Assembly: GCA_963735085.1 (NCBI GenBank)
Contig: CAVTJP010000002.1
Location: forward strand, 310,001 to 374,000
Source: DATJGR01 sp963735085
GTDB taxonomy: Bacteria > Pseudomonadota > Gammaproteobacteria > Pseudomonadales > Azotimanducaceae
Direction: 5' to 3'
DNA: 64,000 nt
Below, one piece after another: positions 8,875 through 18,021 of this stretch. The position numbers were made by a program, and so were the translations under genes. The notes beneath the pieces are model-generated. The model was not told where the DNA came from. It did no database searches and saw nothing but the letters and a program-made list of their open reading frames with translations. Positions within the stretch are counted from its first letter, which is position 1; every line of letters starts with the position of its first letter.

Positions 8875-9597
8875 CTACGCCGATTCCAACAATTGCGTCA
8901 AGGTGCGTGCGACAAGTCGATGCACGGCAGGCACACCGACCTTGTCGAAGTAACCCTGGTTGATCTCGAGTTCGATGCCCGTGTAACGATCTTTCGGATA
9001 GCGACCCCTCAGCCACGTCGCGAAGCCGTCCGTTGCACCGATATACGGATAATTGCGCCGCACTTGCACTTCGCCGTTCGCGGCTTTGAACAATTGCTGC
9101 CACCGCTTACACAGCGCCCCTTCGACAGTTCGTCTGGAGTCGTACAAGAGGGCGACGTCTGCGTTGCGCTCGACCCCGTCCACCGCCGGCGCGAAGCTGT
9201 GTACGGCGACGTGCAACACGCGCGCACCGGCGGCGAAGTGTTTGTCGATCAGAGCTTCAACGTCGCGCCGGTGTGGCCACCAATAGCGTTCGATAATCCG
9301 GTGCTTTTCGGTTGGCGACAGGTCCTTCGTATACGTGGACCAGATGCGCGGATTGGTCGGCGCGCGATTCGATTCAACGAGCAGGCGACACCAGGTGACC
9401 GCCGGCAGCGGCACGTCGAACGATTTCGCTAGCCGGCGGGCCAGATCGAGCGCGCCGGGGTCCCAGCCTCGGTGCGACTCGAGCACATCGTCGGCGCCAT
9501 CGAATAGCTTGCGGTATTCCTTGGGCACACGATTGCCACCATGCTCGCAGGTCAGCACGAGCCGAACATCCTTCTTCTGGGTCTGCGCGCGCGCCAC
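8875..9597 (-). CDS. N-formylglutamate amidohydrolase family protein
   Basis: A zinc-dependent amidohydrolase family that includes HutG. About 240 residues, a normal length. Features are LVLTCEHGGNRVPKEY (metal-binding E-H), SHRGWDPGALDLAR, the VESNRAP arginine motif, HVAVHSFAP with a second metal histidine, and GIELEINQGY. The start is placed at GTG 9597, five bases after the stop of the upstream C39-like frame; the frame is open further upstream, but that part overlaps the other gene. The N-formylglutamate name is by family. Related genes next to C39-like/RimK genes probably act on other N-acyl or glutamyl substrates. No hut genes are nearby. Confidence 0.85.
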   Translation of the reverse strand: MARAQTQKKDVRLVLTCEHGGNRVPKEYRKLFDGADDVLESHRGWDPGALDLARRLAKSFDVPLPAVTWCRLLVESNRAPTNPRIWSTYTKDLSPTEKHRIIERYWWPHRRDVEALIDKHFAAGARVLHVAVHSFAPAVDGVERNADVALLYDSRRTVEGALCKRWQQLFKAANGEVQVRRNYPYIGATDGFATWLRGRYPKDRYTGIELEINQGYFDKVGVPAVHRLVARTLTQLLESA

Positions 9598-9602
9598 GAT
9601 GG

Positions 9603-10072
9603 CTATGCCGGCCAATTCTTCGGTCGAAACACGAGACAATTCGCATCGTCCGACGATGCGCCGACGAAGATCGAACCGATCAACCGGTGCACGCTCGCGC
9701 GGTAGTACTTCGTACCGTGTGCGGGGTTGTCCATCAGCGGGTCGGCGACGCTGACCGACTGATCGCGTTCGCGATAGCCGGACACGACGATGAAGTGTCC
9801 GTATCGATAACGTGCCGCTCGTTCGCTGACCACTGTTTCGCTTTGAACTGCGCGCGCAGCGTGGCGAGCAGATCGGTGTCCAGTTGAAACCAGGTCGGAT
9901 CCCAATAGTTGACGATCGATACCCCAATCGTCGAGTCGTGATCAATCTGAACGGGCAACTCGAAGACGGTGCGCGGCGACATGCGTTTGAGCTTACCGAA
10001 ACCGCGAACGTCCAGCCAGGAGCGGCTTGGCTGTGCTGAGAACGTCCGCGTCAATCGGCGGGATTTATTCAT
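9603..10072 (-). pseudogene. C39-like peptidase fragment, frameshifted
   Basis: Two overlapping frames join into one protein of about 155 residues. The first part runs from MNKSRRLTRTF (ATG 10072) through IGVSIVNYWDPTWFQLD to LRAQFKAK. The second continues VVSERAARYRYGHFIVVSGYR with the His of a papain-like fold, VADPLMDNP with the Asp, then ASSDDANCLVFRPK. One extra base near 9833-9840 would fuse them. The N-terminal catalytic cysteine region of full-length C39-like proteins is absent, so the gene also looks 5'-truncated. It sits five bases before the N-formylglutamate amidohydrolase start, a partnership seen in other proteobacteria. Assignment to the C39-like fold is from the H/D block only. 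Confidence 0.55.
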
Positions 10073-10240
10073 TGTTGTGACCATTTCCGTGACGCCTGTG
10101 GTTCGGGGAAGGTAGCGCAATGGGTTCGTTCCCACCGGGCATGTGGTTCATTGGGACATGCGATCGGCGGGTAACGTCGCCGATCATCGCTCGGGGCCAA
10201 TTGTCGTATTTGGGCCGCTCGGCCTTATGGCGAAGAGATC

Positions 10241-11482
10241 ATGCTGGAAGGCAAGTTCGAACCGCTGCGCGTTTGCGTGCTCGTTGTTGACGACGAGCTG
10301 CGCGACGACACCGCCGAGGGCCGCGCCGCACGCGCGCTCGTCACCGACATGCGCGAGCGCGATCTCGATGTCATCGAAGCGATCTCGGCCGACGACGGCA
10401 CGGCGGTGATCACATCGGACGCGGCAATTCACGCCGTGCTGATGGACTGGACGCTCGGCGACGACGACGCCAAGACGCACGCGAAGGCGAAAGCGCTGCT
10501 GTCGTATATCCGCAGCCGCAATGAACATATTCCGATCTTCCTGATGGCCGAGCGCAGCGTGTCGGGTACGCTGACGATCGAAGTGATGCAGCAGATCGAC
10601 GAGTTCATCTGGACGCTCGAAGATACCGCGCCGTTCGTCAGCGGTCGCGTTGAAGCGTCCGCGCGCCGCTACGTCGAACAGATGCTGCCGCCGTTTGCGG
10701 CCGCGCTCGGCAAATTCGGCCGCGCGCACCAGTATTCATGGCATACGCCGGGGCATGCCGGCGGTACGGCGTTTCTGAAGTCGCCGGTCGGCCGGGTCTT
10801 CCACGACTATTTCGGCGAGAACATGTTGCGATCCGACCTGTCGATCAGCGTCGGCGAACTGGGTTCGCTGCTCGATCACACCGGCCCGATCGGTGAATCC
10901 GAAAAGTACGCGGCGCGGGTATTCGGTGCGCACCGCACCTACTGCGTGACGAACGGCACGTCTACCGCTAACCGGTTGATCTTCACCGCGGTGGTCACGC
11001 GCGATCAGATCGCGCTGTGCGATCGCAATTGCCACAAGTCGATCGAACACGGTCTGGTGATGACCGGGGCGATCCCGACGTACTACGTCCCTCTGCGAAA
11101 CCGTTGGGGCATCATCGGCCCAATCCATCCGGATCAATTCAAGAAGGCCTCGATCACCCAGGCGATCGCGTCGAATCCGCTTGTTCACGACGGTATCGAC
11201 AAGACTCCCGTCTACAGCGTCGTGACGAACTCGACCTACGATGGGCTGTGCTACAACGCGGTGGCGGTGGAGAAACTACTCGACGGCACCGTCGATCGTG
11301 TGCATTGGGATGAAGCGTGGTACGCATATGCGCGGTTCAATCCGATCTATCGCAACCGATTCGGCATGCGCGGCGATCCGAAGGACCACACGGGGCCAAC
11401 GGTGTTCACTACGCACTCGACGCACAATCTGCGACGGATCGGAGGGCCCCGCTGTAGCCGCCGCCGATGGCGACCCAGGTGA
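10241..11482 (+). pseudogene. Orn/Lys/Arg decarboxylase, truncated at the PLP lysine
   Basis: A class III (fold type I) basic amino acid decarboxylase. The N-terminal wing domain (about residues 1-130) and the large PLP domain are present: QYSWHTPGHAGGTAF, DLSISVGELGSLLDHTGP, YCVTNGTSTANR, CDRNCHKSIEHG and VHWDEAWYAYA. The family motif should read STHK with the PLP-binding lysine, but here STH is followed by Asn at 11426. Homology then ends and an unrelated tail of 18 residues follows. The protein is 413 residues instead of about 700-750, without its cofactor lysine or C-terminal domain, so it is inactive. The break abuts the truncated gene on the other strand. Confidence 0.85.
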
Positions 11483-11886
11483 GGATCAATGGCACGTTGC
11501 AGATCCGGTCGCGGCTCGAGTTCCGCGAGCATGTGACGCGTGTCGTCCGACAGCCACTTCGCAACTTCCCCTTCGCCTTGCGGAGAGAACGAGATCGAAC
11601 CGCCGACCTGCACGATCATTTCGGGCACCGCGGCATGCACGCCGGCGAGCAGTTCGTTGAAGCGCGACAAGTGCTTCGAACCCTTGCCGTCGTTTTCGCG
11701 GGCGTGCAGGTGTAACACCGTGGCGCCGGCGTTGTAGCAATCCACCGCCTTCTGGATCTGCTCATCCATCGTGACCGGGATGTCTTCGGGGAAGTCCTCG
11801 GGACTCCATTCCGGACCATACGGTGCGGCAGTAATGACCAGCTTCTGCTGGTTCTCGGGAAACAGGGAACCGTCCAGGAAATTCAT
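11347..11886 (-). pseudogene. 3-keto-5-aminohexanoate cleavage enzyme (BKACE) family, truncated
   Basis: The first 130 residues match the beta-keto acid cleavage enzyme family (DUF849): KLVITAAPYG, PVTMDEQIQKAV, AGATVLHLHARE with zinc-binding HxH, and VQVGGSISFSPQGEG. Homology ends after LAELEPRPDL near 11498. The rest of the frame reads antisense into the decarboxylase fragment. Full members are about 270-310 residues, so over half the barrel, including later zinc and catalytic residues, is lost. Start ATG 11886. The 70 bases between the two homology ends (11428-11497) belong to neither gene. Confidence 0.78.
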
Positions 11887-12103
11887 CTCATTGCTCCGTC
11901 AGGTGAATGACGGAACCACTCTAGAAGGACCGGTGCGTGCCGGCTTCGCATTCAACGACACATACTTGCCAAATGGCGACGCGCATTTTGATTGGGAGGA
12001 GCGCTTCGTGTTGGAGTGCTGCAGGGTTTGCGTTCCCTGGCAAGCCGACGACAATGTCGCGCCGAATTGCCGAATTAATGTTGAGGAGTATCGAGGAGTG
12101 GCT

Positions 12104-12769
12104 GTGAATCGAACCTTTCTTCCGGTCGCCGCGGTTGTGTTGGCGAGCCTGTTGCTGGGTGCATGTCAGACGACGAACCCTTACACGGGCGAGCAACAGA
12201 CCAGCAAGACGACCAAAGGTGCCGGCGTGGGTGCCATCGCAGGTGCGCTCATCGGTGCGCTGGCCGGAGGCTCGCGTGAAAGCGCGCTGATCGGTGCCGG
12301 CGTTGGCGCGTTGGCCGGCGGTGCGACTGGCAAATACATGGACAAACAGGAGGCAAAACTGCGCCAGCAACTGTCCGGCACCGGGGTCAGCGTCACGCGC
12401 AGCGGCGATAATCTGATCTTGAACATGCCGGGCAACATCACGTTCGCGAGCAATCAATCCGACGTGATGTCGCAGTTCTATCCGGTGCTGAATTCCGTTG
12501 CGCTGGTGCTGAAGGAATACGAGAAGACGTTGGTCGACGTCGTCGGCTTCACGGATAGCACCGGCTCCATGGAACTCAACATGCGACTGTCGCAGGCGCG
12601 CGCGGCGTCTGTCGGGCAATATCTGCAGAACCAGGGCATTTTGCCGGCACGCCTGCAAACCCAGGGTATGGGTCCGCAGTACCCGATCGCACCCAACGAT
12701 ACCCCGGACGGCAGGCAAGCGAACCGTCGCGTCGAACTGGTGCTGAGACCGTTGACTAAGCAAGGCTGA
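12104..12769 (+). CDS. OmpA-family lipoprotein (YiaD-like)
   Basis: A 221-residue outer-membrane lipoprotein. GTG 12104 is chosen because GAGGAG lies five bases before it and MNRTFLPVAAVVLASLLLGAC forms a lipoprotein signal with the lipobox cysteine. Two glycine-zipper segments follow (AGVGAIAGALIGALAGG and ALIGAGVGALAGGATG). The C-terminal OmpA domain has TFASNQSDV, VVGFTDSTG and LSQARAASV, with RLQTQGMGPQYPI and NRRVEL. Such proteins bind peptidoglycan and tether the outer membrane. It stands alone, divergent from the BKACE remnant, with about 215 bases of upstream sequence. Confidence 0.92.
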   Translation: MNRTFLPVAAVVLASLLLGACQTTNPYTGEQQTSKTTKGAGVGAIAGALIGALAGGSRESALIGAGVGALAGGATGKYMDKQEAKLRQQLSGTGVSVTRSGDNLILNMPGNITFASNQSDVMSQFYPVLNSVALVLKEYEKTLVDVVGFTDSTGSMELNMRLSQARAASVGQYLQNQGILPARLQTQGMGPQYPIAPNDTPDGRQANRRVELVLRPLTKQG

Positions 12770-12820
12770 TGTTGCGAAGGGCGACGCCATGGCTATGCTC
12801 GAACTCACGCGCGCTGAGGG

Positions 12821-13606
12821 TCAGGTGAGCAGACGAATACGCTGGGCCATTTGCTCGGGATCGTTGCTGGTGAGCTGGAAGCAGCCGACGGCGATCAGCC
12901 GGCGTAGCACCGCTTCGAGGTGCGGTCGGTCGGCGTCGACGGTCCAGGCGTCCACGTGTGCGCCGGCGAGGCCGACCTCGGCGACGAGGTCGACGCCGCG
13001 CTCGTGTGCGGCGAGGATCAAATTCGCTTCCAGGTAATAAAAGGTGGCGGTCGGCGCCGTTGCGCGGGTACGCGCGGCGAGGCTGCGGAAGCCATCTGCG
13101 TCGAGTGCGTAGTCGCGCGGATAGAAAGCGAGCGGATCGAATCCGGCATGCAACTCAGGCGCCGCTTCGACGAAACGCTGCACGGTGTCCCATTCGTACG
13201 CGCTCGCAATGAACGTGTCGGCGTATCCATCGAGCAATCGGGCTACGCGGTCGAGTCCATCTCGGGTCAGCGCGTCGGCACGCGTCTTCACGTCGAGTTG
13301 TACGAGCGCTGATTCGTCGACCACGACACCGGCGACGGTGTCGACGATCTCGTCGAGAAACAATGGCGCATCGGCGAGCGGCGCACCATTGGAGCCTCGT
13401 TGGCGCAGACGCTCCACTTCGACCCGCGTCGCCGCATCGACCCGGCCGGTGCCGGTTGTCTCGCGATCGAGCCGCGCGTCGTGCAGGCATAGCGGGTGCC
13501 CGTCCCGGGTGAAGCGGATATCGACCTCGCACGCGGCACCACTGTGCAGTGCGGCGACGAGGTTGGCGCGTAGGAACGGTGGGTCCGACTTGCGTCTACG
13601 CAGCAT
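12821..13606 (-). CDS. glycerophosphodiester phosphodiesterase
   Basis: A 261-residue GDPD-domain protein without a signal peptide, so cytoplasmic. It hydrolyses glycerophosphodiesters to glycerol 3-phosphate and an alcohol. Visible motifs are ACEVDIRFTRDGHPLCLHD (metal-binding Glu-x-Asp and catalytic His), LDRETTGTGRV, then later barrel strands. The usual N-terminal HRG motif is not seen: the protein starts MLRRRKSDPPFLRANL, so the first strand is atypical and activity is less certain than the fold. Convergent with the OmpA lipoprotein gene. Confidence 0.82.
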   Translation of the reverse strand: MLRRRKSDPPFLRANLVAALHSGAACEVDIRFTRDGHPLCLHDARLDRETTGTGRVDAATRVEVERLRQRGSNGAPLADAPLFLDEIVDTVAGVVVDESALVQLDVKTRADALTRDGLDRVARLLDGYADTFIASAYEWDTVQRFVEAAPELHAGFDPLAFYPRDYALDADGFRSLAARTRATAPTATFYYLEANLILAAHERGVDLVAEVGLAGAHVDAWTVDADRPHLEAVLRRLIAVGCFQLTSNDPEQMAQRIRLLT

Positions 13607-13770
13607 GTGCCACTTCAGGCGAATCCGGTTTTGCGTGTCGATTAGTACTGGCTCTCTAATCTATTTCTCGTTGGAGGATCTTTCTACGCGCTGGACCGGT
13701 GGAAGGCTACGCCCAATATGGGGATCATCGCCACGGGTGCCGGGAACGGCGATCGACGGAGGACCAAGCG

Positions 13771-14544
13771 ATGTACCTCGACAAATTCAGCCTCGACGGC
13801 CGAACCGCCGTGGTGACAGGTGCGGGCCAAGGAATTGGTCTCGCTTGTGCTGAAGCCCTGGCCGAAGCGGGGGCCAGGGTGGTCATCGCGGAACGCGATG
13901 GCGACACGGCTGAGATGGGTCGCATCGCGCTTGCGACCAAAGGCTACGATGCCGACAGTATCGTGATGGACGTGACGGATTCGACGCGTGTGTCCGAAAC
14001 TGCCGATCGCCTGACGGCTCGCTATGGGGGCGTAGCGATTCTCGTCAACAATGCCGGCATTGCCCGAAGTGAAATGCCGGCCGAAGACGTTGCCGACGAG
14101 CATTGGCTGAACGTCATCGACGTGAATCTGAATGGCACCTTCTGGTGCTGCCGCGCGTTCGGCAAACACATGCTCGCTGCGCGGTCGGGCGCCATTGTGA
14201 ACATCGGTTCGATGTCTGGATTCATCGTCAACAAGCCGCAGGCGCAGAGTTACTACAACGCATCGAAGGCGGCGGTACATCATCTTACGAAGTCGCTGGC
14301 GGCGGAGTGGGGCGGCCGCGGCGTGCGCGTGAATGCGGTGGCGCCGACGTACATCGAGACGCCGCTGAACGCGTTCGTGAAGGAAAATCGCGTGATGTTT
14401 GATGCGTGGATTGGCGGAACGCCGATGGGCCGCCTCGGCCGCGTCGACGAAGTCGCATCAGTAGTTCTGTTTCTCGCATCCGACGCAGCAAGCCTGATGA
14501 CCGGCAGCATCGTGCTCGTGGACGGTGGGTACACATGTTGGTAG
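13771..14544 (+). CDS. short-chain dehydrogenase/reductase (SDR) family oxidoreductase
   Basis: A classical SDR of 257 residues. ATG 13771 is preferred over upstream in-frame starts because GGAGGA lies eight bases before it and the fold begins at once (MYLDKFSLDGRTAVVTG). The NAD(P)-binding TGAGQGIG, the NNAG motif, catalytic Ser (NIGSMSG) and the YNASK Tyr/Lys pair are all present, with a C-terminal LVDGGYT. The ending resembles sugar-alcohol or 3-hydroxyacyl dehydrogenases, but the substrate cannot be fixed. Monocistronic. Confidence 0.9.
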   Translation: MYLDKFSLDGRTAVVTGAGQGIGLACAEALAEAGARVVIAERDGDTAEMGRIALATKGYDADSIVMDVTDSTRVSETADRLTARYGGVAILVNNAGIARSEMPAEDVADEHWLNVIDVNLNGTFWCCRAFGKHMLAARSGAIVNIGSMSGFIVNKPQAQSYYNASKAAVHHLTKSLAAEWGGRGVRVNAVAPTYIETPLNAFVKENRVMFDAWIGGTPMGRLGRVDEVASVVLFLASDAASLMTGSIVLVDGGYTCW

Positions 14545-14627
14545 GGCGCCGAGTGCCTCGCACTCGGTGTCAGTGGGCGGTCGCTGGCGATCATGTTTCC
14601 TGTCCGCACGAACGCGAAAAAGCGTAT

Positions 14628-15131
14628 TCAGCCGCCGGCGGACGGTACCAACGGAATCATCCGCGCGATCGTGAATTCCTGCATCGCGTCGAGCTTCTGC
14701 TCGGTCTGCAACGCGCGCGCGACCAATATGGGGGGCAGTACTTTTTCGAACTTCCTGGCGTATTTTTTCTTCAGATCGAGCTTTTTCTGTGCGATGTCGA
14801 GATAGGTCGACGTCAGCGATTTCGCCTCGGAAGCGGTCATGTGGTCGAAGTCGTTCGAGTAATTCTTGACCAGCTGCACGAAGCGACCGTTCTGCACGCC
14901 GACCTCAGCCCGGTATTCGCGGTACACGGGCCAGAAGGCCGTTGCTTGTGCGTCGGTCAGTGGGAGGTTCGCGACCATGGTTGCCTGCCGCGATGCTTCG
15001 GTTTGCGATCCGGCGATCTGAATGTCGCGTTGCAGCGTGGCATCTGCTGTGGCGTTCGGCGCGTCTGCGGCGAGCGCGAGCGACGCGCCGAACAGTAGAG
15101 CGATACCGCAGGTGATTGTCGTCTTCATCAT
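14628..15131 (-). CDS. conserved periplasmic protein of unknown function
   Basis: A 167-residue protein with a clear signal peptide (MMKTTITCGIALLFGASLALAA). The mature part is helical and charged: LPLTDAQATAFWPVYREY, MTASEAKSL, LKKKYARKFEKVLPP. This resembles the helical layout of periplasmic Spy/CpxP-like proteins but lacks clear LTxxQ repeats. It follows the large repeat lipoprotein by 24 bases, so the two are probably co-transcribed and may work together at the envelope. Confidence 0.75.
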   Translation of the reverse strand: MMKTTITCGIALLFGASLALAADAPNATADATLQRDIQIAGSQTEASRQATMVANLPLTDAQATAFWPVYREYRAEVGVQNGRFVQLVKNYSNDFDHMTASEAKSLTSTYLDIAQKKLDLKKKYARKFEKVLPPILVARALQTEQKLDAMQEFTIARMIPLVPSAGG

Positions 15132-15155
15132 GGAAATGAGTTCCTCCGCAAAGGC

Positions 15156-17831
15156 TCAGCGCCGCCGTCCGCCGCCGCCGCGCATCCCACCGCCGCGCAT
15201 GCCGCCACGCATCCCGCCGGCGCTCTGCCGCTGCTGATAGCGCTGCGTGCCGTATTGGCGCGCGCTGTAGTCGCGGTTGAGTTGCCGCATGTCGTTCGAG
15301 CGGTTGTAGCTACTGCTGCCCAGGGAGTTGTTCGAACGGGTCTGCGCAGAGTTACGGCGATTCGCCGAATTGGCGGCCGCGTTTGCGCTGCTGCGGGATG
15401 GCTTGAGTTCCTCGGTTTGCACACCCTGCCAACCATTCTTCGGGTCGTACTGTTGCCAACCATTGTCGGACTTCTTGTAGACGTCGCCGTTGCGACCGGC
15501 GTAGACGTCGCCCGAGCCGCTTTGGCCGATCGTCGTGCGATTGCCGTTGTTCTTGATTGACGAGCCACTTGCGCCGCCGGAGGTATCGAAATCGGTCTTG
15601 CTCGACGTACCGCGCCGGGTCGTATCGGTATTGAGCGTGTCACCGTTGGCGTTTGTGTAGCTGCCCTGACGGTTCGCACCGGCGGCGGTATTCTCACGAT
15701 TGATCGTGCCGCTGCCGCCTTCTGATCCGTTGATCGTCGTCGTACCGCCGGCGAGGTTGTGGTCTCCGGAAATCGTCGCGGCCCGGCCGTCGCCGCTGGT
15801 GATCGTGCCGGACGAGGTCATCTGGCCGTTGTCAAACGAACGATTGATGACGCTCGATCCGCCGCCGGAGCCTGCGCGCTTCACCTGCGAATTGCCGGTT
15901 TGGAAGTCGACCTGGCGATCCATTGCCGTCCAGCCACCGTTCGGGCCGGCCTTCTGACGTTCCGCGTGATATTCGTCGGAGTGGTAGTTGTAGTTCCGAT
16001 TCGTCTCGGTGTAGACACCGCTACGCGGGTTGAACTTCTCGCCGTACTGGGCCCAACCGTTACCGTTCCAGGCTGCCTCGCTGAAGCCGTAGCGCCCCGT
16101 TCGCGGGTTGTACCCTCGCGTGTACGAGTAGCCGCCGTACGGTCCATACCACACCGAGCGTGAACCGAAGCCGCCGGTTACCGGGTTGTACCAACTGCCG
16201 TGCCCGTACGACCCCCAGTACGGATAGTAGTAGCCACCATATATATAGGGCGGGTAGTACCAACCGGTGCCGTAGTAAGGTACGCCGTAGACGACCCATA
16301 TGCTCGACGTGTAGGAGGGCGGGTACGTGTAGACGACTTCGGTCGGGGTCGATTCCGCCGCGGTCACTTGTGTGACTGCATACGACGGCGAACTCGGCGG
16401 GATCTGGTAGATTTCTTCCGGCACCGACGCTGTCACGGTGAACGGTCCGGTCGGTGACGATCCGAGATACCAGACGCCTGCATAGCAGAGGTAGTACTGG
16501 CCGTTGAACAGAATCACGTCGCTGGACGAATTCACCGCGCGCGACACCTGGGTGCCGCCGATCGGTTCGAATTTCGGCTCCTCTGAATAGCTCACTTCGA
16601 CCGGCGCCTTCGCGCCGACTTTCGTGCGGGTCTTCGTCGGCAGCAACGATTCGAGCGCGGCGAAGCGTGCTTCGACGGTGTCCGGTACCGAACTGCGTAC
16701 GGCCGCGACGGGTGAGTTAGTCGGAATTTTCGCGAAGCCGGCCGGCAGATCCTTCACGAACGTCCACGGCCCCTTCGTCAAGTTGCTGGTGGTGAACCAG
16801 CGACCGGAGACCAGGTAGTACCACGCCTTACCATTGCGGAACAGCGGGCTCAATGTGTTCGTGACGTATTCGAGTCCGTCGGTCTCAGGGATGGTTTGGA
16901 GGTTTGGCGCGCCGCCGGTGACGATGAGTTCGGCCGGTTCGTTCGCGAGGATCACCGCCGGTGCCGGCGTGTCCGATTTTCTGGGTGGCAAAGCTTTCCG
17001 CACCGACTCGAAGCCCTTGTCGTTCGGCAGCTTGTCGAAACCGGCCGGCAGCGAGATCGTGGCTGTCCACGGTCCGGCGAGCGATGTCGCCGTCAGCCAT
17101 TGCGTATCGTTGAGGAAGAAATAGGCGCCCGATGCGGTGTCCTGGAACACCGGCCAGTTCGCGTTGACGACGAGCTTCAGGCCGGTGCCGGCCAGATCGT
17201 TGCTGACCGGCTTGCCGTTGACGAACAGCAGCACCGTTGGCGTTTCGACAACGACGATCTTCGGCGGTTTGATGCTGAAGCCCGGCGGCGGCGGTTTGTC
17301 CAGCACATCGTCGGTGAGGTAGGCGAGGATCAGTTCGACCGGCACTTCGATCTTCTGTCGTGTCACCATGTCTTTGACGGCTTCGGTCTCGGCGGGCGTC
17401 GAAGTGCCAACGAACACGACGTCTTCGACTCTCGGTTTGGTGATCGTAACGAGGTGCTTGTCGAGGTCGATGTCGGTATCGCCGCTGATCGCAGCAGTGC
17501 CGTAGCGGATGGTCTTGCCGTCCGGCGACGTCACCTTGACGGCGGTCCAATCCTCGATCTTTTCGAAATTGTCCCAACGACGGAACTGCGGTGCATAGAT
17601 CACGATCGTGTAACCGTCCGAGATGCGCCGTTGAGGGTAGACAAAGCTGGGTGGATCGCTTGGTTTCACCAGCGGGATGCTGTCGTCGTCGGTGGCCGCC
17701 ATCGCAGATTTGGCGGCGGCCGTCGGCGCTGTCGGCGCCGCCGTGGTCGCGTCGGGGGCTGCGCTCGGGTGTTCGCAACCCAACAGCGCGAGCGTGGCGG
17801 TCAGAACGATCAGAGATTTCCGCGTGCTCAT
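15156..17831 (-). CDS. large repeat lipoprotein with Gly/Arg-rich tail
   Basis: An 891-residue predicted lipoprotein (lipobox ALLGC at residues 15-19). After a low-complexity linker come about 500 residues of conserved soluble sequence. These include at least three copies of a unit with an aromatic pair, a Trp and a GPW/GPF turn followed by a LP..F..(L/I)P segment: AYFFLNDTQWL...GPW, WYYLVSGRWF...GPW and QYYLCYAGVWYL...GPF. Then comes a Tyr/Gly/Pro-rich stretch (YYGTGWYYPPYIYGGYYYP), a Ser/Thr/Asn/Gly-rich region and a basic tail ending GGMRGGGGRRR. Related proteins are usually annotated as hypothetical or carbohydrate-binding-like; function is unknown. A surface or periplasmic matrix role is inferred. 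Confidence 0.8.
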   Translation of the reverse strand: MSTRKSLIVLTATLALLGCEHPSAAPDATTAAPTAPTAAAKSAMAATDDDSIPLVKPSDPPSFVYPQRRISDGYTIVIYAPQFRRWDNFEKIEDWTAVKVTSPDGKTIRYGTAAISGDTDIDLDKHLVTITKPRVEDVVFVGTSTPAETEAVKDMVTRQKIEVPVELILAYLTDDVLDKPPPPGFSIKPPKIVVVETPTVLLFVNGKPVSNDLAGTGLKLVVNANWPVFQDTASGAYFFLNDTQWLTATSLAGPWTATISLPAGFDKLPNDKGFESVRKALPPRKSDTPAPAVILANEPAELIVTGGAPNLQTIPETDGLEYVTNTLSPLFRNGKAWYYLVSGRWFTTSNLTKGPWTFVKDLPAGFAKIPTNSPVAAVRSSVPDTVEARFAALESLLPTKTRTKVGAKAPVEVSYSEEPKFEPIGGTQVSRAVNSSSDVILFNGQYYLCYAGVWYLGSSPTGPFTVTASVPEEIYQIPPSSPSYAVTQVTAAESTPTEVVYTYPPSYTSSIWVVYGVPYYGTGWYYPPYIYGGYYYPYWGSYGHGSWYNPVTGGFGSRSVWYGPYGGYSYTRGYNPRTGRYGFSEAAWNGNGWAQYGEKFNPRSGVYTETNRNYNYHSDEYHAERQKAGPNGGWTAMDRQVDFQTGNSQVKRAGSGGGSSVINRSFDNGQMTSSGTITSGDGRAATISGDHNLAGGTTTINGSEGGSGTINRENTAAGANRQGSYTNANGDTLNTDTTRRGTSSKTDFDTSGGASGSSIKNNGNRTTIGQSGSGDVYAGRNGDVYKKSDNGWQQYDPKNGWQGVQTEELKPSRSSANAAANSANRRNSAQTRSNNSLGSSSYNRSNDMRQLNRDYSARQYGTQRYQQRQSAGGMRGGMRGGGMRGGGGRRR

Positions 17832-18021
17832 GAATGCTTTTTTCTTGCCTGGCTACAATCCGAGTCGGCCGACAGCTTCCCCGAAGGGTCGCCGACATGC
17901 AAATTGATTCGCCGCTTCATCATTTGCATCTTCATGTGTGCACGAGCGACTTGCCAATGTGGGTGTGATAAAAACGCCGGCCTGATCTTTCGGCGCGCCT
18001 GCAAGACCCGGGTTCACACGG

